Shown one piece after another: positions 25,216 to 34,379 of a stretch of 64,000 nt of DNA (its first letter is position 1; each line of letters starts with the position of its first letter). The notes beneath the pieces were generated by a model. That model ran no database searches. It was not told where the DNA came from and saw only the letters and a list, made by a program, of their open reading frames with translations. Source of the DNA: Corynebacterium anserum (GTDB taxonomy: Bacteria > Actinomycetota > Actinomycetes > Mycobacteriales > Mycobacteriaceae); NCBI RefSeq assembly GCF_014262665.1, contig NZ_CP046883.1, positions 2,108,001 to 2,172,000 of the forward strand. Reading direction: 5' to 3'. The translations under genes were made by a program, and so were the position numbers.

Positions 25216-25864
25216 TCATACAGTTTGCGGTGAGAAGCGCTTACGTACGGATTTTCTTCATGATGCAGGTACGCGCGTGTCCTTCAATGAGCTCCGCTGT
25301 ATGCCGCGATACATGAATCGATCTACGGTGGTGTCGGTGGGCAGGCTGTCACGGGGTGGGCTGCGCACCGGGTGCGCGAGGAGTTTCCGCAGTTTGCGGA
25401 GGGCACAGCTTCCGCTTTAGCAGCTGGCGATGCCGTCTTTCTCACTGGTGACCAACAAGTACCAACACAACGGTATTCACGAAGATGGGGCTGATATCTT
25501 CGCAGAACTCCAACGGCTTGCTCATGACCACTAAGGCTCCACTACTGCGAGACCACGTGGGGAGCTCAACCAGGTGACACCCTAGACATCATCGCTGCAC
25601 ACGTCCCTGCCTCTGTCTTGGATGTCCAAGAAAACATCATTCCCGTCCGTATCTGGTAGGTGCAGTAGGTACAGTCCATACGTTGTCTTGGGCGGAGGTT
25701 CTAACGCTGGCTGCCGTACAGCCAGAAATCGCGGTACTAGCTGCACTGGGGGAGAAGGATTTTTCTGGACATGGGTAGGGTCGCACTGTTAATAATTCTT
25801 TTCTCTCCGGCTCAAAATTTTTGTTAGGAGATTTCTAAGAACGACTCCCTTTATCACATTTATA

Positions 25865-25975
25865 ATGGTTCTTGCTGCTGCCAGCATCGGCCACGCGCGG
25901 GGTTTGGAAAAGCGAATGGAACAAGATCCGGAGCTTCAAGGTAAAGGTCTGAGGGTTCTGTTTAAGAAGAAGTAG
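25865..25975 (+). CDS. Possible 36-residue small protein
   Basis: An ATG-started frame MVLAAASIGHARGLEKRMEQ continues to KGLRVLFKKK and stops at 25975, just before a hairpin. The same frame is open upstream through RRFLRTTPFITFI, so a slightly longer protein with one hydrophobic segment is possible if a non-ATG start is used. No ribosome site fits the ATG well. The rest of 25535-26000 shows no gene, apart from possible further peptidase decay. Confidence 0.3.
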   Translation: MVLAAASIGHARGLEKRMEQDPELQGKGLRVLFKKK

Positions 25976-26000
25976 AAACGTCTAACAGCTCAGATACAAA

Positions 26001-26030
26001 GATCCCCCGCTCCTCACTGGGCGGGGGATC
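26001..26030 (-). terminator. Hairpin terminator of tRNA-Ser(TGA)
   Basis: GATCCCCCGC (26001-26010) and GCGGGGGATC (26021-26030) form a strong stem directly downstream of the minus-strand tRNA-Ser; it could also stop plus-strand transcripts. Confidence 0.75.
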
Positions 26031-26039
26031 TGCGTTCAG

Positions 26040-26124
26040 CGGAAGTAGAGGGATTTGAACCCCCGGATGGTTTCCCATCGCTGGTTTTCAAGACCAGTGC
26101 ATTCGGCCGCTCTGCCATACTTCC
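26040..26124 (-). tRNA. tRNA-Ser (anticodon TGA)
   Basis: 85 nt: acceptor GGAAGTA/TACTTCC, G73, anticodon loop CTTGAAA with anticodon TGA, variable arm GATGGGAAACCATC, T loop TTCAAAT. CCA not encoded. It reads UCA-type codons. Confidence 0.95.
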
Positions 26125-26284
26125 TCACTGCGTCTTACTCAAGGAAACCTCAGCCCTCGGCTCCCAGATGTCCTCGAAGAAGACCGCCTTCCACACAATA
26201 CCGCACCTTCCCACATTTCTGTAACCACACTTACTCCTTCCTGTAACCGCACTTGCTTTGCGTTGCCTCGCTAGGGTGGATTCC

Positions 26285-27325
26285 ATGACAAACAAGTCCA
26301 TTGCAGACAAGAACAGCACCGGCACCATGCATGCCATCATCCACACAGATGCGTCCTCCCCCTCCTCCTTGGAGTGGCAGACCACTGAGGCTCCATGCAT
26401 CACCAACGGGGAAGCGCTGGTAGAACTCCACTACGCCGGTCTCAACAGAGCAGACACGCTCCAGGCTCAAGGGCATTATCCTCCACCGCAAGGCTGCACA
26501 GACATCCTGGGTTTAGAAGCTAGTGGCGTGGTGAAAGAAGCGAACGGCGCCACCAAACCAGACGGTAGCCCGTGGAACAACGGCGACGAAGTAGCTGTTC
26601 TCCTGTCGGGCGGCGGTTATGCACAATACGCGGCGGTACCGCACGGCCAGCTCATGCCCATCCCGGAGGGATACAGCCTTGCACAAGCCGCCAGCATCGT
26701 CGAGGTTGCCTGTACCGTCTGGTCAAACATCATGATGACCGCCCGCGTTAACGAAGGCGACCTTGTACTTTTCCATGGAGGCGGCGGCGGAATCGGTATT
26801 TTCGGCATCCAATTAGCTAAAGCCCTCGGTGCACGCGTCGCCGTCACTGCCGGATCCGCCGAAAAACTCGCGACCTGCAAGAAGTACGGCGCTGACATCC
26901 TCATCAATTACAAAGAACAGGACTTCGCCAAGATCATTGCGGCCGAAGGCGGTGCCGATGTGATCCTCGACATCATCGGGGCGAAGTACCTCGACGCCAA
27001 TATTTCCTCCCTCGCCAAGGACGGACATATGGTGATCATCGGCATGCAGGGGGGTGTCAAAGGCGAGCTGAACATCGGCAAGTTACTCTCCAAGCGTGGC
27101 ACAATCTCCGCCACTGGATTGCGTTACCGCGATGTCGACGACAAAGCTCGCATTGTCAAAGCCACCATCGAGAACGTATGGCCCCTACTCGCTGACGGAA
27201 CCATCACCCATCACATCGACCGCATAGTCCCCATCACAGACGCAGCTGCTGCCCACGAGGCACTCCTCAACGGCGAAGTGACAGGCAAGGTTGTGTTCGA
27301 TATCCCGCGCCCTCACGCAGAGTAG
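26285..27325 (+). CDS. NAD(P)H-dependent quinone oxidoreductase (PIG3 type)
   Basis: 346 residues from ATG 26285 (AGGGTGGA upstream). A medium-chain reductase without the zinc ligands of alcohol dehydrogenases: LHYAGLNRADTLQAQGHYPP and LGLEASGVV at the substrate side, VLFHGGGGGIGIFGIQLAK for the nucleotide loop, and ending ITHHIDRIVPITDAAAAHE and GKVVFD, all typical of the PIG3/quinone oxidoreductase group. It reduces quinones or enones with NAD(P)H. In Mycobacterium the equivalent gene (Rv3777) also borders the galactan export locus. Its link to cell-wall synthesis is unproven. Confidence 0.85.
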   Translation: MTNKSIADKNSTGTMHAIIHTDASSPSSLEWQTTEAPCITNGEALVELHYAGLNRADTLQAQGHYPPPQGCTDILGLEASGVVKEANGATKPDGSPWNNGDEVAVLLSGGGYAQYAAVPHGQLMPIPEGYSLAQAASIVEVACTVWSNIMMTARVNEGDLVLFHGGGGGIGIFGIQLAKALGARVAVTAGSAEKLATCKKYGADILINYKEQDFAKIIAAEGGADVILDIIGAKYLDANISSLAKDGHMVIIGMQGGVKGELNIGKLLSKRGTISATGLRYRDVDDKARIVKATIENVWPLLADGTITHHIDRIVPITDAAAAHEALLNGEVTGKVVFDIPRPHAE

Positions 27326-27346
27326 CCCTCACGCGGGAAAATTACG

Positions 27347-27430
27347 CGAACCAACCACCACAGGAAACCCAACACGAACCAACCACCACGGGGAACCCAA
27401 CGCGAACTAGACATCGCAGGAAACTAACGT
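27347..27430. repeat. 28-bp tandem repeat reaching a stop codon
   Basis: CGAACC or CGAACT recurs at 27347, 27375 and 27403 (period 28) within units sharing CAACCACCAC and GGAAACCCAA. The last unit runs into the 3' end of the minus-strand gene whose stop is at 27424. Confidence 0.85.
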
Positions 27431-28854
27431 AGACTGGCCATCACGCGGAGAATTTGTTCCATATCTCCCGTGGTGTTGTGAGGGCTCAGACCCACGGCAA
27501 CTGCGCCCGTGCCGGTCGAAGCCGTCCTAGCAGCACGCCGCCCAACATCTCCCCATCCCACAGCACCCCATCCCATGCTGTCCATCTCCGGATAAGACCG
27601 GCGTGCATGCATGCCAGTGGCGGCCTCTTCAAACACCCCCATGCGCTCAAGCAGCATTGATTCCCCCGGCTTCACCACGCTAGCCACCACCCCGTTCGCA
27701 AGCAGCCTTTCTTCAACAACAGATGCGGGCACATTATCCACCAAGAAACTCACTCGAGGGATACGAGGCAAGGAACTAAACCTCGCAGACCCCATCACCA
27801 AGTCTCCATCGACCCCCACAACATGAACCACTCCGAGGTCTTGCAACCCTTCCACCAAACGTTGTGCCAGTGCATTCATGTAATTCGTGGCCTGAGGCAA
27901 AGACTGCTCAAGGCGACGACGCCGCGTACCCGGAACGCAATCATCCAACGAAGCCAGATGATCCACCGCCGCGGGAACCCCAGCCAATAGTCCCTCAGAC
28001 ACACCGCCCAGTTCTAGCATCCCACGAGCCCTCGCCACAGATGGCGGAACATCATCCCCTGTCTCCGCCCCGACACCCAGCGACAACCCATAATGCGGGC
28101 GTGGAAGTGTGGCGTCGAACAAAGAGGTGTCACGGAAAATCAAAGCGCCCACTGCCGGGCCACCAAGACCGACCAGATCAAGAGCCAGCACATCCGCGCC
28201 CATCGCATCAATATCCAGAACCCGGTACGGGGCGGCAGCATTAACATCCACTACCAGCAGAGCCCGGGACTTCACGTGCACGGTATCCGCAATAGCGCGA
28301 ACATCCGTCACCGAACCCACAAACTCATTAGCGGCAGCAACCGCCACCACAGCCGTATCGCCGGTAACTAGCTCCGCAAATTGCCAGGTGGGAAGCACTC
28401 CGGACGCAAGATCCGGCTCCGCCCAACGCACACGCGCACCATAAAGATCAGCAGCTCTCTGCCACGGCTCAATATTGGCCGGAGCGTCGATCCGAGACAA
28501 GACTATCTCCTGTCCCAGACTCAACTTACGGCCCATCACCGTAGCCAACTGGTTAATAAGGGAAGCACGCGAAGCGCCCAGGATTACGCATTCCGGACGC
28601 GCACCCACAAGATCTGCAATGGCAATGCGGGCTGCGTCCACAAAGGACTCGCCCACGCGCCGACCCAACTCCTGCGCACGCGAATGCGAACCGTGTTGCA
28701 TCTCACGCTGTTCCAACAACGGCGACGCGCGGAATCCGCGCGCAACCGCCGACGACACACGCTCCGGAACCTGCGGATGCGACTGCGCATTCACATAGGT
28801 CCAGCCATCCGACAAAGACGCATAAAGCCCTCGGACTGTAGCGTTATCGAACAC
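27424..28854 (-). CDS. Aminotransferase class V / cysteine desulfurase-like protein without the PLP lysine
   Basis: 476 residues with the fold-type I layout (YVNAQSHPQVPERVSSAVAR, then GARPECVILGASRASLINQL, then AAANEFVGSVTDVRAIAD and LLVVDVNAAAPYRVLDID). The PLP Asp (VVDVNA) can be placed, but where SufS-like enzymes have SxHK or YKxYGP, this protein has LALDLVGLGGPAVGAL with no Lys. It may therefore bind no PLP covalently and act in another way. Rv3778c of M. tuberculosis sits at the same place, between the quinone oxidoreductase and the galactan exporter. It is divergent from wzm, 128 bp apart. Role unknown. Confidence 0.8.
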   Translation of the reverse strand: MFDNATVRGLYASLSDGWTYVNAQSHPQVPERVSSAVARGFRASPLLEQREMQHGSHSRAQELGRRVGESFVDAARIAIADLVGARPECVILGASRASLINQLATVMGRKLSLGQEIVLSRIDAPANIEPWQRAADLYGARVRWAEPDLASGVLPTWQFAELVTGDTAVVAVAAANEFVGSVTDVRAIADTVHVKSRALLVVDVNAAAPYRVLDIDAMGADVLALDLVGLGGPAVGALIFRDTSLFDATLPRPHYGLSLGVGAETGDDVPPSVARARGMLELGGVSEGLLAGVPAAVDHLASLDDCVPGTRRRRLEQSLPQATNYMNALAQRLVEGLQDLGVVHVVGVDGDLVMGSARFSSLPRIPRVSFLVDNVPASVVEERLLANGVVASVVKPGESMLLERMGVFEEAATGMHARRSYPEMDSMGWGAVGWGDVGRRAARTASTGTGAVAVGLSPHNTTGDMEQILRVMASLR

Positions 28855-28982
28855 CTAGCACATCCCTTCACTGGCAACTTGTCCATTCCCCTTCGGGAAG
28901 ATAACCCATCTGAAAATACTAGCGTTCGACGCGACAAACCACAGCCTCTCAATCGAACAGCAAAAATTAAGGAAGTCTGAGG

Positions 28983-29915
28983 GTGGCGTCGAACAAAGAA
29001 AAAGAACAACGCGGGAGTAAACTCCGAGCAATGAACCAACCACGGCAGACACCCGACCTCGCACGCATCACCGCGCGCGCGGAAGGAGAAACCCCCGAGA
29101 GTCGGTCAAGCACCATCAGTGCGGCATGGGATGACCTCAAGCGCGGGTTCGAACAACGCGAACTCTGGCTCGTGCTCGGTTGGCAGGACATTAAACAGCG
29201 CTATCGCCGCTCCACCCTGGGCCCGCTGTGGATCACCATCGCCACGGGTGTAATGGCCACAGCCCTGGGTCTGCTGTACTCGCTGCTCTTCCAGCAATCC
29301 CTCTCGGAATTCCTGCCCCACGTGGCTCTGGGCCTGATCATATGGGGGTTCATCGCAGGGTGTATCAAAGAAGGCTCGGAGGTGTTCATCGCCAATGAAG
29401 GCCTCATTAAACAGCTACCAAGCCCCCTGAGCGTACACGTATACAGACTCGTCTGGAAGCAATTCCTTTTTCTTCTACACAACCTGGTCATTTGGCTAGC
29501 CTTACTGGCAATCTTCAGACCAGCTCTGGGATGGAACGTGCTGCTCATCGTCCCCGCCATGGCTTTAATCCTGGTAAACGGTGTGTGGGTATCCATGCTC
29601 TTCGGCATCATCGCGACCCGTTTCCGCGATGTAGCGCCGCTTTTAGACTCGCTCGTGCAGCTAGCGTTCTACATGACGCCAATCGTCTGGACTACTAAAA
29701 CACTGCACGCACAAGGCGGCCAAGTAGCGCAACGCGCACGCCTGGCAGAGATCAATCCGCTCTACCACTACCTAGAAATCGTCCGCGCCCCGATGATCGG
29801 CGAGGACGTCGCAGCCTACCACTGGTGGATCGTCCTCGGGTTCACCGCACTGGGGTTGCTGCTCGCACTATTGGCCATGCGCCAATGGCGCTTCCGGGTG
29901 AGCTACTGGGTATAG
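28983..29915 (+). CDS. wzm: Galactan ABC exporter, membrane subunit
   Basis: 310 residues with six membrane segments in the ABC-2 pattern: GWQDIKQRYRRSTLGPLWIT before the first, then NEGLIKQLPSPLSVHVYRLV and FYMTPIVWTTKTL, and EINPLYHYLEIVRAPMIG near the end. It pairs with the ATPase encoded 36 bp downstream to flip lipid-linked galactan across the membrane, as Rv3783/Rv3781 do in mycobacteria. GTG start 28983, with AAGGAAG about 8 nt upstream; the 60-residue cytoplasmic N-tail is polar. Confidence 0.9.
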   Translation: MASNKEKEQRGSKLRAMNQPRQTPDLARITARAEGETPESRSSTISAAWDDLKRGFEQRELWLVLGWQDIKQRYRRSTLGPLWITIATGVMATALGLLYSLLFQQSLSEFLPHVALGLIIWGFIAGCIKEGSEVFIANEGLIKQLPSPLSVHVYRLVWKQFLFLLHNLVIWLALLAIFRPALGWNVLLIVPAMALILVNGVWVSMLFGIIATRFRDVAPLLDSLVQLAFYMTPIVWTTKTLHAQGGQVAQRARLAEINPLYHYLEIVRAPMIGEDVAAYHWWIVLGFTALGLLLALLAMRQWRFRVSYWV

Positions 29916-29951
29916 AAGATCAGAAGATCAAGGAAGGACAAGGTCAGATAG

Positions 29952-30743
29952 ATGGTCAGCATTGATACGTACGACGCATGCGTAGACTTCCCGATCTTTG
30001 ATGCCAAATCGCGATCATTAAAGAAGGCATTCCTGGGAGCAGCTGGCGGCAAAATCGGCACCAACTCAGCGAACACTGTGACGGTCGAGGCACTCCGCGA
30101 CATCAACCTTCACCTCAAGGAAGGCGATCGCATCGGACTGGTCGGCCACAACGGCGCCGGTAAGTCCACTCTGCTTAGGTTGCTCTCCGGCATCTACGAG
30201 CCCACCCGCGGTTCCGCGATCGTTGACGGGCGAATTGCCCCAGTGTTTGACCTGGGTGTGGGGATGGATCCGGAGATTTCTGGCTACGAAAATATTGTGA
30301 TCCGTGGCCTGTTTCTTGGGCAAACTCGCAAAGCCATGCGACGCAAGATGGACGATATCGCAGAGTTCAGCGAACTTGGCGACTACCTCTCGATGCCATT
30401 ACGCACCTATTCCACAGGCATGCGGATCCGCCTGGCATTGGGAGTGGTGACCTCCATCGAGCCCGAGATCCTTCTTCTAGATGAGGGCATCGGCGCTGTT
30501 GATGCAGCATTTATGGCGAAAGCACGCAGCCGGCTAGAAAAGATGGTGGAGAAGTCCGGCATCCTTGTGTTCGCCTCGCACAGTAATGAATTTTTGGCTC
30601 AACTCTGCGATACCGCATTGTGGGTGGACCATGGTGAGATCCGCCAGGCAGGCCCTGTCGATGACATTGTGGGTGCCTATGAAGGCCCTGAGGCACAGGC
30701 GCAAGTGCAGCAGATCCTGCGGAACTTGGGGCGCTGGAAGTAG
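29952..30743 (+). CDS. wzt: Galactan ABC exporter, ATP-binding subunit
   Basis: 263 residues: Walker A GLVGHNGAGKSTLLRLLSG, signature YSTGMRIRLALG, Walker B ILLLDEGIGAVDAAF and an H-loop VFASHSNEF. Aspects typical of Wzt/TagH-type polysaccharide exporters are the DLGVGMDPEISGYENI segment and the absence of a long C-terminal carbohydrate-binding domain. Co-transcribed with wzm (36-bp gap). It powers transport of the galactan precursor for arabinogalactan. Confidence 0.92.
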   Translation: MVSIDTYDACVDFPIFDAKSRSLKKAFLGAAGGKIGTNSANTVTVEALRDINLHLKEGDRIGLVGHNGAGKSTLLRLLSGIYEPTRGSAIVDGRIAPVFDLGVGMDPEISGYENIVIRGLFLGQTRKAMRRKMDDIAEFSELGDYLSMPLRTYSTGMRIRLALGVVTSIEPEILLLDEGIGAVDAAFMAKARSRLEKMVEKSGILVFASHSNEFLAQLCDTALWVDHGEIRQAGPVDDIVGAYEGPEAQAQVQQILRNLGRWK

Positions 30744-30854
30744 GGTGTGTCACCGCTAGTTTTGCACTGCTAAAAGAAGTATTTCCGTCCTGTGGTCTTA
30801 GGGTTGGCTACACTTGTGGGAAGCACAAAGTTCCCACTCTCTCAGGACATCAGC

Positions 30855-32714
30855 GTGAATCACAACACGGAACCAAAAACATCAAACACGGCATCCGACG
30901 CGTTCAACACCAAAGCCTGGTACCAGCACTACACCCCGTGGACAGCACACGAGATCGATCTCGACGACCCCGCAACCATGGATCGCGGCCGTACCCTCGT
31001 CGAAATCTTCCACAACGCCACAGAGGAATTCGCTGATAGGGATGCTTTCACCTTCTTCGGCGTAGGAACCACCTACAGAGCATATGGGGCAAAGGTTGCT
31101 ATCACTGCAGCTGCGTTAAGGAACATTGGTGTGCGCCGTGGCGATTATGTCGCTATCGTCGCACCGAACTGCCCGCAATCGCTCATCAGTTTTTATGCCG
31201 TCCTCAGTCTCGGCGCCATCCCTGCGTTACATAACCCGCTGTACACCGCTGCGGAACTGAAAACCCCCTTTAACAACCACAAAGCCAAAGTGGGTCTGTT
31301 CTGGGAGAAAGCCAATAGTGTGGGTCAAGAGCTGAAAAAACACACCCCATTGGAAACCATCATCAGCCTGTCCATCATCGATGACCTCCCCACTGTCAAA
31401 CGCCTCGCTCTGTCGCTTCCTCTGCCTATCCCCGCACTACAAGCCGCAAAAGCGAAACTCACCGGCTCTACCGAGGGGTCCATTAAATTCAAGGATTTCA
31501 TTAAAGGAGTAAAGAACAATGCCAGCAACGGAGGAATAAAAGGCGGCGCTCGCGGACGAAAGCACACCTCGAAACAGGGATACGGAGCTCAGGGATTCGG
31601 GGATGACATCGGGAGAGAGAAGATCGAACCAGAAGATCCGGCTCTCATTCTGTACACGTCGGGTACCACCGGCACGCCGAAGGGGGCACTGCTGACGCAC
31701 CGCAACCTCATATCGAATGTGCAAATGGGTCGCGCGTGGGTAGAAGGCCTCGGCGAAGGTGGACGCCGTGAGAAGATGCTGGCCGCACTGCCGATATTCC
31801 ATGCCTATGGCCTGACCATGAACATCACGCTGGCACCAGCGGTAGGAGGTACCATCCAACTCCTCCCAGCGCCAGAGATGGATTTGATCATGGACATCAT
31901 GAAGAAAGACACACCTACCTGGCTTCCTGGCGTCCCCACCCTGTACGAAAAGATCATGGACGAAGCGGAGAAGCAATCCGTCTCTCTCAAAGGTATCCGC
32001 AGCTCGTTTTCGGGTGCTTCGAGCTTGCCGGCAGCCACGGTCCAACGCTGGGAGGAACTAACCGGGGGCAACATCGTTGAAGGCTACGGTTTGACCGAAA
32101 CCTCCCCGATCATCGCCGGAAACCCAATGGGTAAAGGCCGCGAAGGGTACATCGGTGTCCCCTTCCCCTCCACTGAAATTCGCATTGCCAACCCAGACAA
32201 CCCCGCGGAAACCATGCCGGATGGAGAAGCCGGCGAGCTCCTAGTTCGCGGTCCGCAAGTATTCAGCGGTTACCTGGACATGCCTGAAGAGACGCAGAAA
32301 GCTTTTTATGAAGACTGGTTCCGCACGGGGGACATGGCCGTGATGGAATCTGACGGCTACATCAAGATCGTGTCCCGTATCAAAGAAATGATCATTACCG
32401 GTGGATTCAACGTCTACCCGGCCGAAGTGGAAGCAGTGCTCATGCAGCACGACGCAGTAAACCAAGCCTCAGTGGTAGGTGTAGACCGGGAGGACGGCTC
32501 CGAAACCGTCACCGCTGCACTTGTGCTAGCAAAGGGCCGTGAACTCACCGAAGAACTCATTGAGGAACTAAAGGAATTTTCGCGCAAACAACTCACCCGC
32601 TATAAAGTGCCTCGTTCCTTCGAGCATTTCCTTGAACTACCGGCTGATCAGCTCGGGAAGGTCAGACGTGGCGAAGTTCGTGATCTCGTTCTCAGACGGC
32701 TAAAGAAGAAGTAA
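30855..32714 (+). CDS. Long-chain fatty-acid-CoA ligase (FadD)
   Basis: An ANL-superfamily adenylating enzyme of about 619 residues: LILYTSGTTGTPKGALLTHR (P-loop), GYGLTETSP, DWFRTGDMAVMESDGYIKI and KEMIITGGFNVYPAEVE, then the catalytic Lys region QLTRYKVPRSFEHF. It activates fatty acids to acyl-CoA. A Lys/Gly-rich insertion (about residues 225-260, KNNASNGGIKGGARGRKH) precedes the P-loop. I prefer the GTG at 30855 (AGGA 8 nt upstream) over a GTG at 30792, because a promoter-like TACACT lies between. It is placed between wzt and glfT1, away from any other fatty-acid gene. Confidence 0.9.
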   Translation: MNHNTEPKTSNTASDAFNTKAWYQHYTPWTAHEIDLDDPATMDRGRTLVEIFHNATEEFADRDAFTFFGVGTTYRAYGAKVAITAAALRNIGVRRGDYVAIVAPNCPQSLISFYAVLSLGAIPALHNPLYTAAELKTPFNNHKAKVGLFWEKANSVGQELKKHTPLETIISLSIIDDLPTVKRLALSLPLPIPALQAAKAKLTGSTEGSIKFKDFIKGVKNNASNGGIKGGARGRKHTSKQGYGAQGFGDDIGREKIEPEDPALILYTSGTTGTPKGALLTHRNLISNVQMGRAWVEGLGEGGRREKMLAALPIFHAYGLTMNITLAPAVGGTIQLLPAPEMDLIMDIMKKDTPTWLPGVPTLYEKIMDEAEKQSVSLKGIRSSFSGASSLPAATVQRWEELTGGNIVEGYGLTETSPIIAGNPMGKGREGYIGVPFPSTEIRIANPDNPAETMPDGEAGELLVRGPQVFSGYLDMPEETQKAFYEDWFRTGDMAVMESDGYIKIVSRIKEMIITGGFNVYPAEVEAVLMQHDAVNQASVVGVDREDGSETVTAALVLAKGRELTEELIEELKEFSRKQLTRYKVPRSFEHFLELPADQLGKVRRGEVRDLVLRRLKKK

Positions 32715-32871
32715 TGCATCGCCCACTGCGGCGAGCTAGGGTCAGCCGCGACGAGCCACAGCGAGTGCCAGGAATCAGAGACGGCTCGAGCACGGCGCAA
32801 AGCGAACCGCAGTGGAAAGAACACGCGAGTCCATCCACAAGGCCACAGGCCACGATGGCACAATAAAAAGC

Positions 32872-33774
32872 ATGCCACTTAGCCGATCGGATAGTATCGC
32901 CGCCGTCATCGTCACCCACAATCGCGTGGAATTGCTGGGAGCGAGTGTGCGGCAAGTTGCCAACCAGGAAGGCGCACGAGTTGACCACATCATCGTCGTA
33001 GATAATGGTGCGGATCCGCAGGTCAAAACCTTGGTTGAGCAGGTTGCCGGGGATCGTTCGGTCTATATACCGTCGAAAACCAATCTCGGTGGTGCAGGTG
33101 GTTTTGCGCTTGGTTTCCTCACCGCTCTTACCCTCGGCGCGGATGCTGTGTGGTGTGCCGATGACGATGGACGACCCGCCGACGAGCACGTCCTCGGTAC
33201 TCTGTTGGATGTCGCTGACCGTCACCAGCTGGATGAGGTCTCGCCGGTGGTATGCAACATCGACGAACCTGGTCGCCTGGCGTTTCCTTTGCGCCAGGGT
33301 CTGGTGTGGCGACGCCACCTATCCGAACTCCAGGGCGATTTCTTGGAAGGCATCGCTTCCCTGTTTAACGGAGCGCTGATCAGCGCCAAGGCTATGGAAG
33401 TGATTGGCGTGCCTGACTATCGCTTGTTTATACGCGGCGATGAAGTGGAGTATCACCGGCGCCTGGTGCGTTCTGGTCTGAAGTTCGGCACGGCTTTAAC
33501 AACTTCCTATCTGCATCCGGATGGTTCCGACGAGTTCAAACCGATCCTCGGTGGAAAGATGCACACGCAGTATCCGGATAATGAATTCAAGCGTTATTTC
33601 ACCTACCGTAACCGTGGTTACATCATGAACCAACCCGGTATGCGCAGGTTATTACTGCAGGAGTATGCCCGCTTCGGTTGGTTCTTCCTCGTGCAGCGGC
33701 GCGATCTTCGGGGGTTCAAGCAGTGGCTGGCGCTACACTCTCAGGGGCGCAATGAGCGTTTCGATCGGCCCTGA
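32872..33774 (+). CDS. glfT1: Galactofuranosyltransferase GlfT1
   Basis: A GT2 glycosyltransferase of about 300 residues: IAAVIVTHNRVELLGASVRQ at the start, NLGGAGGFALGF, WCADDDGRP (metal-binding DDD) and YRLFIRGDEVEYHRRL. It adds the first galactofuranose residues to the rhamnosyl-GlcNAc-PP-decaprenol linker of arabinogalactan, at the cytoplasmic face. The ATG at 32872 begins the recognisable fold; 20 further codons upstream have no family resemblance. It follows wzm-wzt as in mycobacteria (Rv3782), with fadD in between. Confidence 0.9.
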   Translation: MPLSRSDSIAAVIVTHNRVELLGASVRQVANQEGARVDHIIVVDNGADPQVKTLVEQVAGDRSVYIPSKTNLGGAGGFALGFLTALTLGADAVWCADDDGRPADEHVLGTLLDVADRHQLDEVSPVVCNIDEPGRLAFPLRQGLVWRRHLSELQGDFLEGIASLFNGALISAKAMEVIGVPDYRLFIRGDEVEYHRRLVRSGLKFGTALTTSYLHPDGSDEFKPILGGKMHTQYPDNEFKRYFTYRNRGYIMNQPGMRRLLLQEYARFGWFFLVQRRDLRGFKQWLALHSQGRNERFDRP

Positions 33775-33820
33775 AGCTACACTCGCTTCGCCGGTTCTTC
33801 AGGCAGTGTTTCCGCAGCAC

Positions 33821-33880
33821 GGTGCCCGCTGCTCAGTACCCAAGTAGGGTGCCCGCTGCTCAGTGCCCAAGCAGGGTGCT
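33821..33880. repeat. 27-bp tandem repeat between convergent genes
   Basis: GGTGCCCGCTGCTCAGT recurs at 33821 and 33848, and GGTGCTCGC at 33875 (period 27), between the glfT1 stop and the gtrA stop. Confidence 0.85.
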
Positions 33881-33920
33881 CGCGGAGGCGAGGCTAACAA
33901 ATCTCACAAAGGCACGCCCA

Positions 33921-34376
33921 CTACGTGCGGAAAATAAGGAACTTCTGAATAAGGAAGTTGAGCACCGTGGCTACGCCCTGGGCAAAGACGAAGGAAATGA
34001 AACGCACCCAGAATGGTTCCCACCCCCAGCCGGTGAGAACTGGCAGCCCCACTTTGTTATAGAGCGTCCATTGCACAGCAAAAGTCACCCCATAAGTAGC
34101 CATGGTGATGAGAAAACGCCTGACGCTCGGTTCTGCTCGGAATGTCCAACGCCTATTGATGAGATACGCCGTGAGGGTACCAAGGATAAAGCCTCCGGTT
34201 TTTGCCCACCCGTCGGTGAAGTTGAAGAGAAATGTGAAGACCGCGGTTGAGCCAAAATCCACGATGGCAGAGAACCCGCCCACCAGGATAAAGCGGAATA
34301 GCTCAGTATTTAAGGTAGTGGCTGCGCGCCGCCGCGCAGCGGAATGATCATCTACCGTCGTTGTCGGCTCCGTCAT
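33921..34376 (-). CDS. GtrA-family membrane protein (first copy)
   Basis: 151 residues with four membrane segments in the GtrA pattern: FRFILVGGFSAIVDFGSTAV, GTLTAYLINRRWTF, then VQWTLYNKVGLP and VLNFLIQKFLIFR. GtrA proteins are thought to help move polyprenyl-linked sugars across the membrane; Rv3789 of mycobacteria lies beside dprE1 and has been linked to arabinan synthesis. It starts 3 bp after the stop of a second gtrA gene, so the two are co-transcribed. Confidence 0.88.
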   Translation of the reverse strand: MTEPTTTVDDHSAARRRAATTLNTELFRFILVGGFSAIVDFGSTAVFTFLFNFTDGWAKTGGFILGTLTAYLINRRWTFRAEPSVRRFLITMATYGVTFAVQWTLYNKVGLPVLTGWGWEPFWVRFISFVFAQGVATVLNFLIQKFLIFRT

Positions 34377-34379
34377 CGT

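Larger units (their letters stand above)
23649..25534 (+). pseudogene. Prolyl iminopeptidase (peptidase S33) gene broken by an insertion
   Basis: The 5' part (GTG 23649, AGGAGGAGG upstream) encodes an intact N-terminal region with IVWFQGGPGFPSPRP and WILLDQRGTGRS, typical of proline iminopeptidase. Homology stops near 24030 after EALRTHLII. Similarity resumes near 25215 with remnants of the C-terminal region (reading FLHDAGTRVSFNEL, then in another frame APLYAAIHESIYGGVGGQ and GWAAHRVREEFPQFAEG, then in a third NGIHEDGADIFAEL) and ends at the stop 25532-25534. The catalytic Ser elbow is absent. About 1.2 kb of AT-rich foreign DNA lies between. The gene cannot make an active enzyme. Confidence 0.75.
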
